From Rhea pennata (taxonomy: Eukaryota; Chordata; Aves; Rheiformes; Rheidae), in contig NC_084666.1 in assembly GCF_028389875.1 (NCBI RefSeq), forward strand, positions 66,906,422 to 66,970,421: a stretch of DNA of 64,000 bases. Direction: 5' to 3'. Within the stretch, counting starts at the first letter, position 1; every line of letters begins with the position of its first letter. This document shows, piece by piece, positions 31,901 to 44,984 of the stretch. The position numbers were made by a program, and so were the translations under genes. Under the pieces are notes generated by a model that worked only from the letters and a program-made list of their open reading frames with translations, did not search any database and was not told the DNA's origin.

Positions 31901-34900
31901 CACCTGGTACACCTCTGCTATTACTTCAAAGCTCCTGAAGCTTATGAATTTTGAAGCCTTTTCTTTTTGTTCTTGAAGGAACATTTGCCAGTATAGCTGC
32001 TTGAATAGTATTATTGCCCTCTAGCTCAGAAGGAGCTTGTGTTCTACTGGAACTTGTCTGGCTCTGGCACTGCAGCAAAGCCTGTAATAAGCACTTAGAT
32101 TCTTTCTTATACAGTAAAACTCATGGTTACTGCTCTTGCCTGGTGGCTCTCTGGCACTTTTCCAAAAGACTGTGGGATGCCCTGCTGGCCTTTGGATTTG
32201 AAATAAAGCAGATCCTCGTCTCCAGAGCAATATGTGAGTTGTGGCTGAGCACATGACAATTGTTATGCTCCTTAGCATTAGCCTGTGTGATGCCATAAAT
32301 ATAAGAACATCTTAGCTGAAGTCTGTCTGTATCTATTGCCTACTAAACAAAGTTGTTTTTTCATTGCCTGCTAGTGCTGGGCCTGTGATAAACTGAACCA
32401 AGAATTTGTGCGGTTTATGACTTCCTGACCTTCACTTTCTAAATTCTGATCTCTTCCAAGCTCTATTTTTTTTAATAAAAAGGGGAGAAATTATATGGTC
32501 TAGTCACTGCTTTTTTGGTCACTGGTACTGTGTGGAATTACAAGTGTTGCTAATGTCAGAGACTGAGGGACTGTCAGTATTTTATCTATAGCCATATAAG
32601 TATGATGATGTGGAAAATTGTGCTTGAATGTGTTTATATATATATATCATAAAGCAAAAGGACTCTTTTCAAGGTAGAAAATAAAACTGATTTTATTTCT
32701 AAAATATTTCTTTGCATGAACAACACTAATGGATTTTGGGATTTTGCTTACACTAGGGAGTTTAGGTCAGTCTTTTTTCCTTATGTTAAAAACATGTTTA
32801 ACATAAAATCATTAAATGTTATCAATGAGTTGGAGCTAACCTCGTAAGTGAGCTTTGGCACTCTTTGAATGAGCAAGTTTTTTGATGAAGCCTTATCTTC
32901 CTTTGTATATATGGGGTAGTTATCTTAGTGCATCTTACCCTGAGCCATGCAAATATGCGGAGAATATAGGAAATTCAAAGGTACTACTTTGTAGCTTGAT
33001 TGGAAATAAAGCTTCTGAGAATTTGAATGTCTCAGCTTCATGACTGTGTATGGGATATTGAAAAATGCCAATCAAAGATAAATGAGTAAACTATTACTTT
33101 GAAATGTATGTGCTTTTCAGATTGGAGCTTTATGTGCCAGCAAGGCTTCTGCAGCTCATCTGTAAATTAGTCTTGCTGTGAGCGAGGTTTATGCAATACT
33201 TGTAGGAATGCTGCTGACTGCTCTTCCCTTATCTACCATGCTTTCTCTAGTAGGAAAGTAGTGAGATTAAGTCTAAATGTTCCTGTAAAATGGTACCAGC
33301 TATCAGGAAACTGTGGCTGATGTTTTAATGGGAGCTTCTGTGTTCCAGTTGTGTCACCCCATTGATGCTAAACAGCTGGAGACACTATGTTGAACTTGGA
33401 GGGGATTTAGTCTGTGTTTAGGTTGATCTGTTAAGGGCTTTAAGACCAGAAATAAACTTCTCCTATAGACATGTTATTACACAGCTGCAGACTTGCACCT
33501 GCTACTGGTGCTTGATTCTCCTATAAACTCATTTCACTGTGCAGCTTCAGTTGTGTAAGCAAGCATTTTGGAGTAAGCCTGCAATGAGGATAGAGTGACC
33601 ACGTTCTGCTGGGGGTGAAGAGGCAGCTTCCACGTTTCCTTGCCACTGGAAGAGCCGTCACTGAGCTCATTCCCCAAAGGCACCTGAGAAGAATCTGCAG
33701 ACTGGGAACTGGAAAGAGATTCAGAAGAACATTCCAAACTGGTGGGATGAAAACAAACAAAACCCTTCTTAAAAGGCCTGTTAAGGTTTTGTAGTCATTG
33801 ACAGGTATAGCCTTCCTGTGCACAGAAACAAAGATGGTAAAGGGCAGAGCTGAGACTTTACCAGGCCATCAGGCTGTTGGAAGGGATTTTGGGGATGAAG
33901 TAAAAGCTCAAGCTGAACTTTAGGCAATACCAGATTCAGCTGACAAGTAATGTGATTTAAAGTCAATTTTGTCTATCTCATGGCAGAAGTCTGGTGTTTC
34001 CAATCTTTTCAAACTGTTTGCCTTAACTGTAAATACTGTTCTACAGTACAGCTTTTTACTGTTTTGGAGTCCTTGTATATGCATATGTGAATTAGAATTT
34101 TGTGTTACTTTTGCAGTATAATCAAATTAATGTTCACTAAAGTTTGTGACTGACTCCTTCAGCTCAATGCAATTGGCTCCTCTTTTATTTTCCTTGAACT
34201 GGGAGTTTACCTATGGTTTTGTAATAGGAGCACAGATTAGTCATAAGCTGCAGCAGCAGTGAACTGTTCTAGGGATGTAATGCAAAATTTTCTGCTTTGG
34301 ATAGAGAGGACTACTTAAGCAGTAGACAGTTCTCTGCCATTTTTGGTATTTAAAAAAAAAAAAAGTAACTGGATTTTCCTACCAGAGTGTTGGGCTTTCC
34401 CTTGGTCATTGTTTCTCTGTAGATGTAGTGCTGTTTTGATTTCACTGCGCAGTCCTGCTGTGTGCAGTGGGGCCCTCCCTGAAGCAAGAGTGATGGCAAT
34501 AGCAGAGGGGATACCCTGGCGAGTACATCAGCTCTCAGCAGCTGGTTGTACTCAGCTTTTCTTACAGATGCTGCAAGCTGTTGTCACCTTCAAATGAAGA
34601 TTTAGGATTTGAGGTGGTAGGTTTTCATTTTTTATCCTTTAATGAAATTGTACGCTGTACTTGAAGTATAATGTGAGCTTGGACCTGACACTTCGTATGC
34701 TAGTGTGCTAATCCTGTCACTTGTAGAGATTTTTAATATCTTGATACATGAATATTTTTTCCAGATTGTTAAATAGTAGGTGTTTTGCCAGAACATGATT
34801 ATTATGAACTGAACACAACCCTGACAGACTCTGGAGGCTACAGCTAAATTACGTTGAAATATATGGCTTAGGGTCATCTCCAGTAAAAGTGCCTTGAGGT

Positions 34901-35921
34901 GACTGTCCTGCTTCTCTCTACAGCAGACTCTTCATAGCTTCTTTATACTAGAAGCACTAAGGTAACGTAGTGTTTCTGAAAGGCTAGCATATACTTTTAT
35001 TACAGTATAGTTGGAACTCTCTTATAGCCGCAATATCTCTGCCCTCGTGCTTCCAAAACAAAGCGCTTGCTGAATTTGCAGCAGAATTGGCATGTGCTAG
35101 GAAGGGAATAAAATGCTCTGTCAATGTGAGCTGTTTGCAGTGGGGCTGCTCACTGGCTACAATGGTGCCTGGGATACACTCAGGCATCAGGCCTGGGCTT
35201 CATAAGGAGGCTTGTACAAAAACTTAACTGTGCTTGCGTGTGAGCCCAAGCAATTAAAAAATGTAACAGCAGTGACTCAAACATTCAGGAACAAAACAAC
35301 AGTCATTTGTTGTAAGGTGTAGTTTTCAAAAGAAATCCTAGTTTAGACTAAAGTTATCCAAATCCAGACTTCTAGCTTTAAAAAGAAAGATGCAATTCAG
35401 GGAAGAAAACACGCTTGTTTTAAAAGACCCTCCTGTTTTAAAGGCTTCCCCAGCATTAGTGAGCCCTGCTCAGTGCTAATCTTCTTGGCAATATCAGTGT
35501 TAATGTTGAGCCAATTCTGGAATAGCATGTTGAAAAATGAGCATGGGCCCAAGGTGGCTGGGCCAGATGGGCTTTCCAGGGCAGGCTTGGTGGTGACCAC
35601 CCTGCTCCTCTGGAGGAAGAGAAAACAGATGCCTGGATGCATCATGCCTGTGTTTAAGGATTCCCCCCTGCCCCCGAACTGAGCTGCAGCCTTAATGTAG
35701 AGAATGCACATAGTTATAGTGGCCGTTCGTGCGTTCGTGTTTGTGCCTGTGTAATTCTGGTTGGGAGTAGTGGCCTGCAGCAGATGGAGGTGAAACGGCT
35801 GGTGGGCACATGCCCAAGGAATATGAAACTGTGACTCAGCAGTAAGCGAGCTGCTGGAATGGTAGAAGGGCTCCTGCTGCAGCTAATAAATCAACCCAGA
35901 AGACTACTAAAACCTGTAGGC
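28902..35921. other. Intergenic DNA, EIF4E-proximal part
   Basis: AT-rich, no exon or RNA gene recognised. It holds a (TA)n tract at 32635-32648 and scattered AATAAA words without an attached gene. All open frames are short and unrecognised. Confidence 0.55.
32635..32648. repeat. Short (TA)n microsatellite
   Basis: Seven TA units in intergenic DNA. Confidence 0.75.
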
Positions 35922-35944
35922 TTTTTTTTTTTTTTTTTTTTTTT
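35922..35944. repeat. T23 homopolymer
   Basis: Twenty-three T in a row. If read on the minus strand it is an A-tail, but no retrocopy body was recognised next to it. Confidence 0.85.
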
Positions 35945-38900
35945 GGGTCCTGAACAGGTGAGTTTTGGTGAGTTTTGGAGGCTAGGGTAAGCTGTGCTCT
36001 TATGATTTGCCCAATCTTGCTAAAATAGCACACAGAGCAGCACAGCGTTGTCTTGCATGAGAGGAGCTGTGCATGGAGCATGCTCACCCCAGTCCTCCCA
36101 TGAGGACTCACTAGCCAAAATGCCTCCAGGGCTGGCCTCTCCCAACCAGCTTTTTTGCTTTGCACTTGGTCTTCAGGTAGCAACAACATAATTCCATAGT
36201 CTTTTGATTAAATTAAAGGCTGCTGGGTTCTGAGCAACAAAGAACCCTTTAATGAAGGTAAAACTTCAAAATAGCTCAGACATAGCATGTGAGCTGATTC
36301 CTACCTTACAATGGCATCAGGGGACAGGTGACTCACAGGATGATTTTTGTACCAGAGGAGTCAGAGAGCAAGCATCCTCCCAACATTAGCTCCAGCGAGG
36401 AAGTGAGTATTAATGATGACTAAGGGGGCATGCGAAAGACAGTTGAGCTGCAGCATTTCCCTAGGCCTTGTGCGGATGCTGAACCTGGTATTAGGCATGG
36501 TAGAAGTTAATGAGTTGTAAAAGTCACTCAGTCAGCATCAACCCCTTCTGATGTAGCAGCTGCTGTGTGTGGTGACTGCTATGCACGTAGCCATTTTATC
36601 ATTTGCCCACCTTTATGCAACACTTCAGGGTTTTCTGATTTCCTCCATGCTGCTCCCTTGCTGGAGAATGCCCCAGCAGTAGAATGATGTGCTCCTTGGC
36701 TGTTAGGTGGGTCTTGCTTTTCTCTGCCCTTCTTTCCTGCTTTGTTGCCCAAGTTTGACTTCCTGATAGTCTGGCCAAGTCCATCCAGTTCTTCGTGCCT
36801 GCATGGGAAGTGATGGGGTAGGAAAGGTGAGCCTCTGTTTTCCTTCCCTGCTACTGCCACCTTCCTTGTGATGTTGTGCAGAGAGAGAATTCGGTTGGGT
36901 TTGTCATCTTGTACAAGGGGAAGCAATCCAGATAAGCTGCTGCTTCAATGTTCTGTTTTGGTCCTCCACTAAGATCTAGGATTTTTATTGTTTTTAGTTT
37001 TTGCCAGTATCACAACACTTGAAACTGATTTCTTGCTTTGCAGTCTCTCCTGCCCTCTGGCTTGAAGCTCCTTTGGTCTGTTCTTACTACTTTGCAACCC
37101 TTGCTGAAGACAATTATTGATAGCTTAAACCACTTAGGCGCTTGGTTTTTAGGGTTCTCCCCCCGCCCTTCAGCAATGATTCTTCTGTGCTCTTTGTCAT
37201 GAAGCACTGTGGTGGCAGGGAGGTGTCTGCTGTGATCTAAACTGTTGCAGAGGGTATTGAAAGGAGCTGGAATAGGAATGTGTGGATTGTGAGTTTCCCC
37301 TGGATGCAGGAACTCCTCAGGGGCACAAAGTGGGCAGAGAGCAGGAGCATCTAGCAGAGTGAAGTGCGCTCTGCCATAGGAGTGTGTGAGAGCTTTACCA
37401 GGTGCATGCATCACTTCCAGATATATTCTGAACAGGATAGCAGCTGGGCCTGTTCCCACCTCCTTCCTGCCTTAAATAATGAGGTGCTAATTCAAATACT
37501 TACAAGAGCACATTTTCCAGGTGTGGGTCTCCAGCTATCATTTGCCCTTGGGCATGAATAAAATGTTACTACAGACAGTTTCAAATGGTAAACACATACA
37601 TGAAAGTAGCCCTTAGCACTACAGCAATAAGCACTGTCCCAAGCAGACCTCAGAAATCCCCTAAGAAGCACAAGAGATGCAAAGTATGAACCTTCCCCTT
37701 TCCCAGCAATTGCTATCATGTCTGTTGTGTTTAGGGGCACAGACACCTTCACTGTGCTTTCTCCTGCAACTGATCAGGTCTGCCCTCAGCAAGAGGGACT
37801 TGGAAAAATCATCAGACTTCAGCTGTGGGGGGAATAGGGTATGGGGAGCATTTGCACTGAGCCATGTGGAGAGCTTGTTGCTTTTCATGTTGTGACATGG
37901 AGTGTGCAAGGGGAAAAAGAACTGTTTTCCTTCCCTGCCACAGTCCAGGCAAGCTGGCAGGGCATGCTCTAGTCAAAGCAGCTCTCTAACTCTAAAACCA
38001 CAGTAATGATTTTCAAAGAGTCCATACTGGTCTTCAGCATTGAAGTCTGAGGCAATTGCTGCTCTCCTTTTGGTTCAGGAGAACAAAAATGTGATATTTT
38101 TGTTCTTGTGGCTAATTGTTATCTATTGCTATTGACTGTAGTACAAACAGAAAAAATGAGCTATGTTTAAATGCAACACAGGATTTGGGTGACAGGAGTT
38201 TTCATTAGACTCATGGCTAAAGTGGGGTATGCTTTAGTTCTTTCAATGTGATGAAATCCAGGATCTGTTTATTCTTTGGAGACAGGTTTTTAAAGAAAAA
38301 AGATTGTTATTGCTAATAGAGCTACAAAAACAATGTGTTATTACTTGGAGCATTCCATACAGAAAGTTGCCTTTCTGATTCACTGAGGAGCTTTGTTGTT
38401 TGCCTCCTCTTGGTGCACAGGGTGTTCTTGGGCATGCCTCTGAAACCTGGGCCTGACAGCAAAAACTTCCTCCTCCTGAACTGGTTAGAAGGTCAACCTA
38501 GCCTTGTGTCCTGTCTCCAGCAGTTGCCAAGGACAGAGGATTAGAAAACAAAAAGCTTAAGAAATGGAAGAGAGATATTGTGATTCCCCACTGCCACCCC
38601 ACACCCCAGGTTACCTTCACTTCTGGAAAAGAAACCTTGGCATCTATACCACGATGTTTAACAGCTGCTGATGGATCTGTCTCCATTAATTTGGCCAGTT
38701 CTTCTTGAAGAGATTCATAGTATTGGTCTCAAGTGTTCTTATAATGATGGGATTCCCAACTTGGTTGCATGCAGTGAGAAGGCAGTTCTGGCTGTATTGT
38801 CTGCTGCAGGAGCTTCCTACAAACCAACTTGCCTGAGGCTGAGCTTCCCCTTCCAATTTAGTCTGGTAGCATATGTGTCCAACTGCAACTTTATTTGAAA

Positions 38901-39070
38901 AAAAAAAAAAGACTTATTTTAACTGTGCTTTCTTTGAAAGTCCTATGTATGGCTTAGTTTGTTCCTTCCATTCTGTTGGGTTATGCAGTTGCCAAGTACT
39001 GACAATCAGGTTAAGAACTTTTTCTCCACCCAGGAGAACACAGACTGTACAATTTCAATATAAGCATAAG

Positions 39071-39109
39071 AAAAAAAAAAAAAAAAAGAAAGAAAGAAAA
39101 AGAAAAAAA
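39071..39109. repeat. A-rich simple repeat with GAAA units
   Basis: An A17 run followed by (GAAA)n-like units and further A-runs. Confidence 0.8.
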
Positions 39110-40118
39110 GACTTGCAAGCTAGCAGGCTGTGCCTTAAATGAGATGGAGATAAAGAAGCAGAAAATCAGCTTTTGAATTAGAAAGAGCAACTCTTGCTCA
39201 TAATTAGCAGTGCTTCAAACACTACCAACTGGTGCCTGCTTTGCCTGGTAAGGAGGACTAGGTTTGTTTCAAACAAGTCTTATTTTTTGACCCTGGTAAT
39301 AGCTGGTTCATTAAGCCTGAATTTCCCTTGGCAGAGCTGTGCATAGTTACTGTGTACTCTTCAATTTTCTGCCTCTGTCCTCTTTCAGTTAAAAATAAAT
39401 GCATTTAAATGGGGTATATTTGCAAAGGGGCCCATGTTTGCACTTCGTGTCAGCTGTTTGCAGTGGCCCTGTCGCTTCCCCCAGCCTGCAGGAACCTTCT
39501 GCCCTCATAAATGAATGGCATATAAATCAAGTGAGCTGGACTTCCTCGCAGCTGGCATTTCACCATGGGAAGCTGGCGCTGGCGGCTGCCTTGCTGCTGT
39601 CAAGTAGGCGAGGTCTGGGGGAAGACCCTCATCAATGAAAAACAAAAATAACAAAGGCAGTTCACTTGCTGCAATAACTCTGGCTGATCTTGTGACATTT
39701 TGGATGTTCTGATTTTTATTTCTTTTGTTTGCTCTTTATATGAGAAGCTGTGACCTTTCCATCCTGGGTGACAGAACGGCAAACCTGGAAAATTAGCAAA
39801 ACTGTGAACTTGTGAGAGTAAAAATTGGACCTAATTAATGGGGAGATTTTTTTTTTTCCCCCCTAATTGTTCTGGAATAAGTTATTTCATGGTAGAGCTT
39901 GCAAGATGGAGCTGCAGCTGGTGGTAGATACTGGTATGTACAAAGAATCACTTCCATATGCATGGTCGCTTTACTTTTGGGGAATCTGACCTGTACCTGG
40001 ACCCTGACTTTCAGGTGCATAAAGCTTCCTTTTTGGGGAAAAGTTGGTGTCTGCAAAGCAGACCTGCTTTGACCCTGGAGCAAGCGCTATAATCCTCCTA
40101 TGTAGAATTGCTTGTTCG

Positions 40119-40161
40119 TTTTTTTTTTTTTTGTTTTTGGTTTTTTTTTTTTTTTTTTTTT
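40119..40161. repeat. Interrupted poly-T tract
   Basis: T14, then G, T5, GG, then T21. On the minus strand this is an A-rich tract; the lysine-rich open frame there is an artefact of it. Confidence 0.85.
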
Positions 40162-43100
40162 GTTTCTCCGCCAAAAAAAGTCATGTCACACTTTGTATCA
40201 TGTTGTCTCCTGAAATAAAACTTCACTGTATCTTCTTCCCAGGCAAAAGTGGTTGTGCAAAGACTTAAGTACTTCCAAAATGTATCATCTTTTATGTGTG
40301 GACAAGTTTTACTGGTAAGGGCAGCCTGAGAACTTCCTCTCTTCTTGCCTCCTGGAAACTAACTTTCACACATCTCTCAACTGTAATCTAGCAATGAAAG
40401 CTTTTCTTCAAGCCAAACATCAGGCACTTAACTTCTTATAATGACTTTTTTTTTTAATACAAACTTTTTACTTTCAAAGACTAAAGATGCAAGTCTTTCA
40501 AGAATTGATAAAGCCAAATGACAGAAAATCTCTGCTGTAATTCACTTTCCTTTAAAGTGTGGGGGAAATGGTAAGATTTATAGGTATACTAAGAGTTTGC
40601 ACTTTATTTCAGGCCTCAAACTAAATTTAAGCAACTGCATTTGTATTATAGGCATAGATGTTACATGTGGGCCATGTTTTGCATTTACTTTAGATGGAGT
40701 TTCTTAAAAGAGGAGACATGCAAGGTAAGGGCAAACCATAAGCTGCTGCGTGTGCTGGATTTGTAAACTAAATGTGAAAACTGAACCTGACTGCTGCTGA
40801 GTCACAGTGGCAGCTCTGCCCTGGGTGATGTGAAACAAGGCGCAGAGGAGAAAGTGGCGTCTTTCCACACAGCGGGACATCCCCCCGCTGGGGCTTGGTC
40901 ACACTTGCAGCGGGAGCTGCAGCACTGGCCGTGCCACAGTCAGGCCGTGGGTTTTTGCCTCTGTGCTTCCTCTTCTTACAAAACATCTGCTGTTGGACTT
41001 CATTTTTAATGTGTGAACAGTCTGGCCTGCAGGATAAGGGCACTGACAGTGTGCAGCTGATGGTGGCTCCAGGCAGGGAGCCCACTCTGCTGCTGCATTG
41101 CTCCCCAAGCTGTGAAACAGCCACTGCGTGATAGTTCACAGAGGTGTGCTGCTTGGGTGGCACAGGCGCTCTGTTTGCTCCATGAGCCAAACTGTGCTGG
41201 GAGCATCTTTGGATCTCCGTGCAGGCAGTGCTGAAGAGAAAGAAGCAAATCTGAGTGGCGTTAGGAACTGCTGAAGCCTTGCCTGGCCATGCAGAAGCCT
41301 TGTCCATGACAGAGGTGGCCGTTCAGCAATGCTGTTACACCACGAGGACCATCTCGGGGACGCCGTGTTTTATAGACGGTGTGCTCTTGCTTTGGCTTCT
41401 AGTGGCATGCCTGGTGATCGTGCAAAGGGCTTTTGCTACTGAGAAACAGGGCTTTTCCTCTTGTGTTAAACTCTTTGCTCTGCAGATTGGCATCGCTTTG
41501 TGCTTTGGGAGTGTTGTCCATTAAAGCATGTGGTGAAACCTCAGCCCTGGTTGCAAAACTTACAGGTTTGTTTGGAGCTGAATTTCACTTGCAGATGTGG
41601 TTTTTTGGACCGTATAATTCCTCTGTTCATGCCTCAGCTGGCTGGTGTTTTCATTTCTACCAGTCATAACTAGTCTTGTGTTTCTTGCTCAGGGCTCTTG
41701 AAACCCACAGGCTGCTTCCAGTCTTCTCCAGGAGCAAGACTAACTGGGTCAGACCCTGTGTGCACCAAGGATGCCACCTCACAATATTTAGGCCAACTGA
41801 TCTATCAGAGATATTTTACTTTGTATGTTTTTCTAGGAGTCAGCAGGTATTTTAGTCTTTGCACAGGCTGATCGATTGTTTGGCTGATTCTCCTAGACTC
41901 CACATCTAAAAACAAATGTTTCCAAGTTATGTATCTTGGAGCTCAGGCTACTTTATGCATTCTCGTTAGCTGGGACTGGGGGAAGAGCAGAGCATGTCCT
42001 CTGCGAGCTGGTAGTGACATGTTAGACTCCATTTCTGAAGAGAGACCAAGAGAGCATGTGGCAACCCAGGGCAGCTCTTTCTAGTGATGTGATTGCCTGG
42101 TTCTTACTGGTGTTACTGGTTTGGTTCTGTCAGGTTTGTGGGGACATGCCAGCATCCATGCATCTCTAATTGTTATTGTGCACATTGAATATATTTTTTT
42201 AATGTACTGGCATATATTGATGTTAATCTCACCAAGAGAAGTGAAGGACAAAGTGATCAAGAAGCCTCCCTTCCAAGGGAGGCTCTAGGATGCCCCAAAT
42301 GGTCACACACTGGGGACAAGCAGCAGTGCTGACACTTGCAGGGAAATCTCAAGAAGGCCAAATTACATGTGCGGTGGCTTCCTTGGTAGCATCAGCTAAA
42401 AGGAAGTTTCTAGGAGACTTCTGAGGTTAGCAGTGCTTCCAGAAGTCAACAGGAGAGGACTGGGAGAGAGCAGGAAAGGGATGAAGGAGGGAATAATCCC
42501 AGGAAGGGGGAGAAACAAGGCCAGAAGGCGGGGGGGGGGAGGGAAACTGTGTAACTAGCACTTAGGAGGGCAACACGTGCCCTAGAGCAGCACTGCCAAG
42601 AAAGTAACAGTGGAAATCACCGGTGGGAAAGTTTAGAAGGATGGCAGGAGCATGAGGCAAAGTGTTATTTATGCAGAGGGGAAGAGATGCATATGAGGAC
42701 ATCTGCTCCAAGGAGCAGCTTCAAAAATAGCCACAGGAGACTTTGCAGAACACAGTGGGCAATGCGCAGTGCTCTGAGAGGGAAGACAGCTCCCAACAGC
42801 TGCAGGATTGCATAGGCTTGCCCTCATTGCCAGACCACCCCGCTCGGACCTCAGTGTCTGTTTCACAGACCAAAGGAGGTGCTGTTTCCATATTTTTTGT
42901 CCGAGAAAACTCTCTATTGCCCTCCTAGCTGTCTCTTTAAGTCATCAGCTTTTAAGCTCAAGTTTTAAGTCTTTGCAAAATAGTCCTGTTTTTCAATGAC
43001 TGCCAAAATGTAGAGCGGGGCAATACATACTAAGACACGAACACATTCCTAAGGTGAGTCCTTCTTCACTTGGAAAAATGAAAAAGCAGATGGAAGTGTT

Positions 43101-44963
43101 TGGAAGGAGGATGCTTTTGTCTAGCATCATGCCCTAGCCTCTTACTGAGCCTCCTGCTGAGCCCAGGAGCCACTGCAGGCAGTGGCTTCAGGCCTCTGGA
43201 CTTTGCTCTGAGCCTGGCCACTGATTTCCTGGAATGCTGCGAGAAAGTCCTTTAAAACCTACCTGTTGCCTCAGCTGCCCAGTGGGTAACATGAGGATGC
43301 AGAAAGAGCTATCCTGCCCTTAATTCCCTCTGTTGCCTGTGATGTAGGATCTGACAGGCATATCAGGTGTGATCCACCAGTAGAAAGAGGGGGCAGAGCT
43401 GGATGACAGAAGATGGCCACCTTGCTGAGGAACACTGTTTGCAAGCTCTGGGCAGTTAGTCTCCCCTTTAGTCCAGGGAGAGGTCATGTCTGCTAAATTA
43501 AGTCTCTTTAGTATCTTCAGACTTGGATGTTACAAGTGAAGCACTTGAATCTACAGTTGGCTAAATAGATAATTGGATTTATGTTTTTACTGCAATTTCA
43601 ATTCCCATTGAAACTAATGGTTACTTAATGTCCAGGCTGCTCAGGTTATCCCGCTGGATACCTATGCCAAAGTAAGTTGAACTTACAAAACTTGTGTGTG
43701 CCTACTTTTAAGGAGACATAGACTTCAAAGTATGGGCATCACTTTTCAAATGGGAGCTTTGATAAACAGGGCTGAATACCTAGATGTACTAAGTCATATG
43801 TATATATGTTTTTAACTTTTCCCTCAAAATATTGCATGTTTTACTATTTTGCTATCTCTTTAGGCCCTGCCAACGGTTAGATTTTTGTGTGAACTTATAC
43901 CCACACCAAAAAATACAAAACACAGTTCACTCAATACATTTGGAAGGTAATTGTTTTATCCTAGCTTAGACTAAGCATATGGCTTTCTCTGTATAGCTGT
44001 TTGATTGCATCCTTCTACTTTCAATCTGTACACCCTATTTGGCTTGTGCATCTCTTTTGCTGCTTTGAAACAGGACCTGAGCATATTGTTCCATTCTGTT
44101 GTGCCTCTCCTTTAGACATGTTCTTCTCTGCTAAGGAACTACGAGAAAACCACCTGATTTTTCTCTGAATGCTGCTGTACAAAAAGCAGGCGAGGTGGCA
44201 AGTGCAAGCTCCCAGGCACATACCTATATTCTGAAGAGAGAAAAAAATTGCCAGTGCGATTTGCCACTGGATGGCTGGGACTCATCTTTGTCTGGCTGAT
44301 GGGTTTTGTTCCCAGTTCAAAGCAACAGTGCTCAAAGAACAGCAATGTACTTGTGAGCTCTCTGCCCACCCTCTTTATAACTTAACATTTTTAAACAACT
44401 TATGCTTTTAGAAAAATCACTGTTGTGATGAATAGTTCCAACTTTACAGGGCTGTGCTAACATTTAGGAAAACGATGTGCATTTTACAAGACCAAAATAC
44501 AAAAGAGAAAGCTCCTTATACCTGTTGTTCTTTTTTTTTCTTTTTAATTTCATTACACATGTAATACAGCTTTCATTGAATCTTTTACTTTATAGGTGTA
44601 TGCATGAGTGTGACACGTGTAACAGCTCGTTGCTCAGACTGGGATACAACACCATAAAGTCCTGAGAAATCATGACACAGCAGGCAACATATCTTGGCAA
44701 TATATCTGGCAAATTTGGTAGAGGTAAAACTTGCAAATCTGTTGGAAACTGACCTTTATGGGCACTGTGAATTGGGGCAGAAATGTCCCTCTTGAGCAAA
44801 ATTCTGTGTCCAAAAAGTTTTTATTTTGATCAGTTAGCCTTTTCAAAAGGCTACTACTTCAGTGTGAAAAATGTCAACTTTCCTGATGACTGTAGGCTGA
44901 TATGTTACACAGAGCAAGCAGGCCTCTTTCCAAAGGCAGATGTTTGCTGCCTGAAAGGCAGAT

Positions 44964-44984
44964 AAAAAAAAAAAAAAAAAAAAA
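44964..44984. repeat. A21 homopolymer
   Basis: An uninterrupted run of twenty-one A in intergenic DNA with no recognised source gene. Confidence 0.85.

Larger units (their letters stand above)
35945..44963. other. Intergenic DNA, central part
   Basis: No gene recognised. It includes A-rich simple sequence at 39071-39109, T-rich simple sequence at 40119-40161, and a locally GC- and CpG-richer patch at about 40.8-41.4 kb. That patch carries the longest non-island open frame (minus strand 40768-41307), unrecognised and cysteine- and serine-rich with no domain. Confidence 0.5.

Noticed and set aside
37010-37459. 149-codon minus-strand frame
   Set aside because: No recognised domain, no splice or promoter context, and length is within chance for DNA of this composition.
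40119-40161. Possible A-tail of a minus-strand processed pseudogene
   Set aside because: No gene-like sequence or target-site duplication was recognised on either side.
39971-40174. Lysine-rich minus-strand frame
   Set aside because: Produced by the poly-T tract at 40119-40161.
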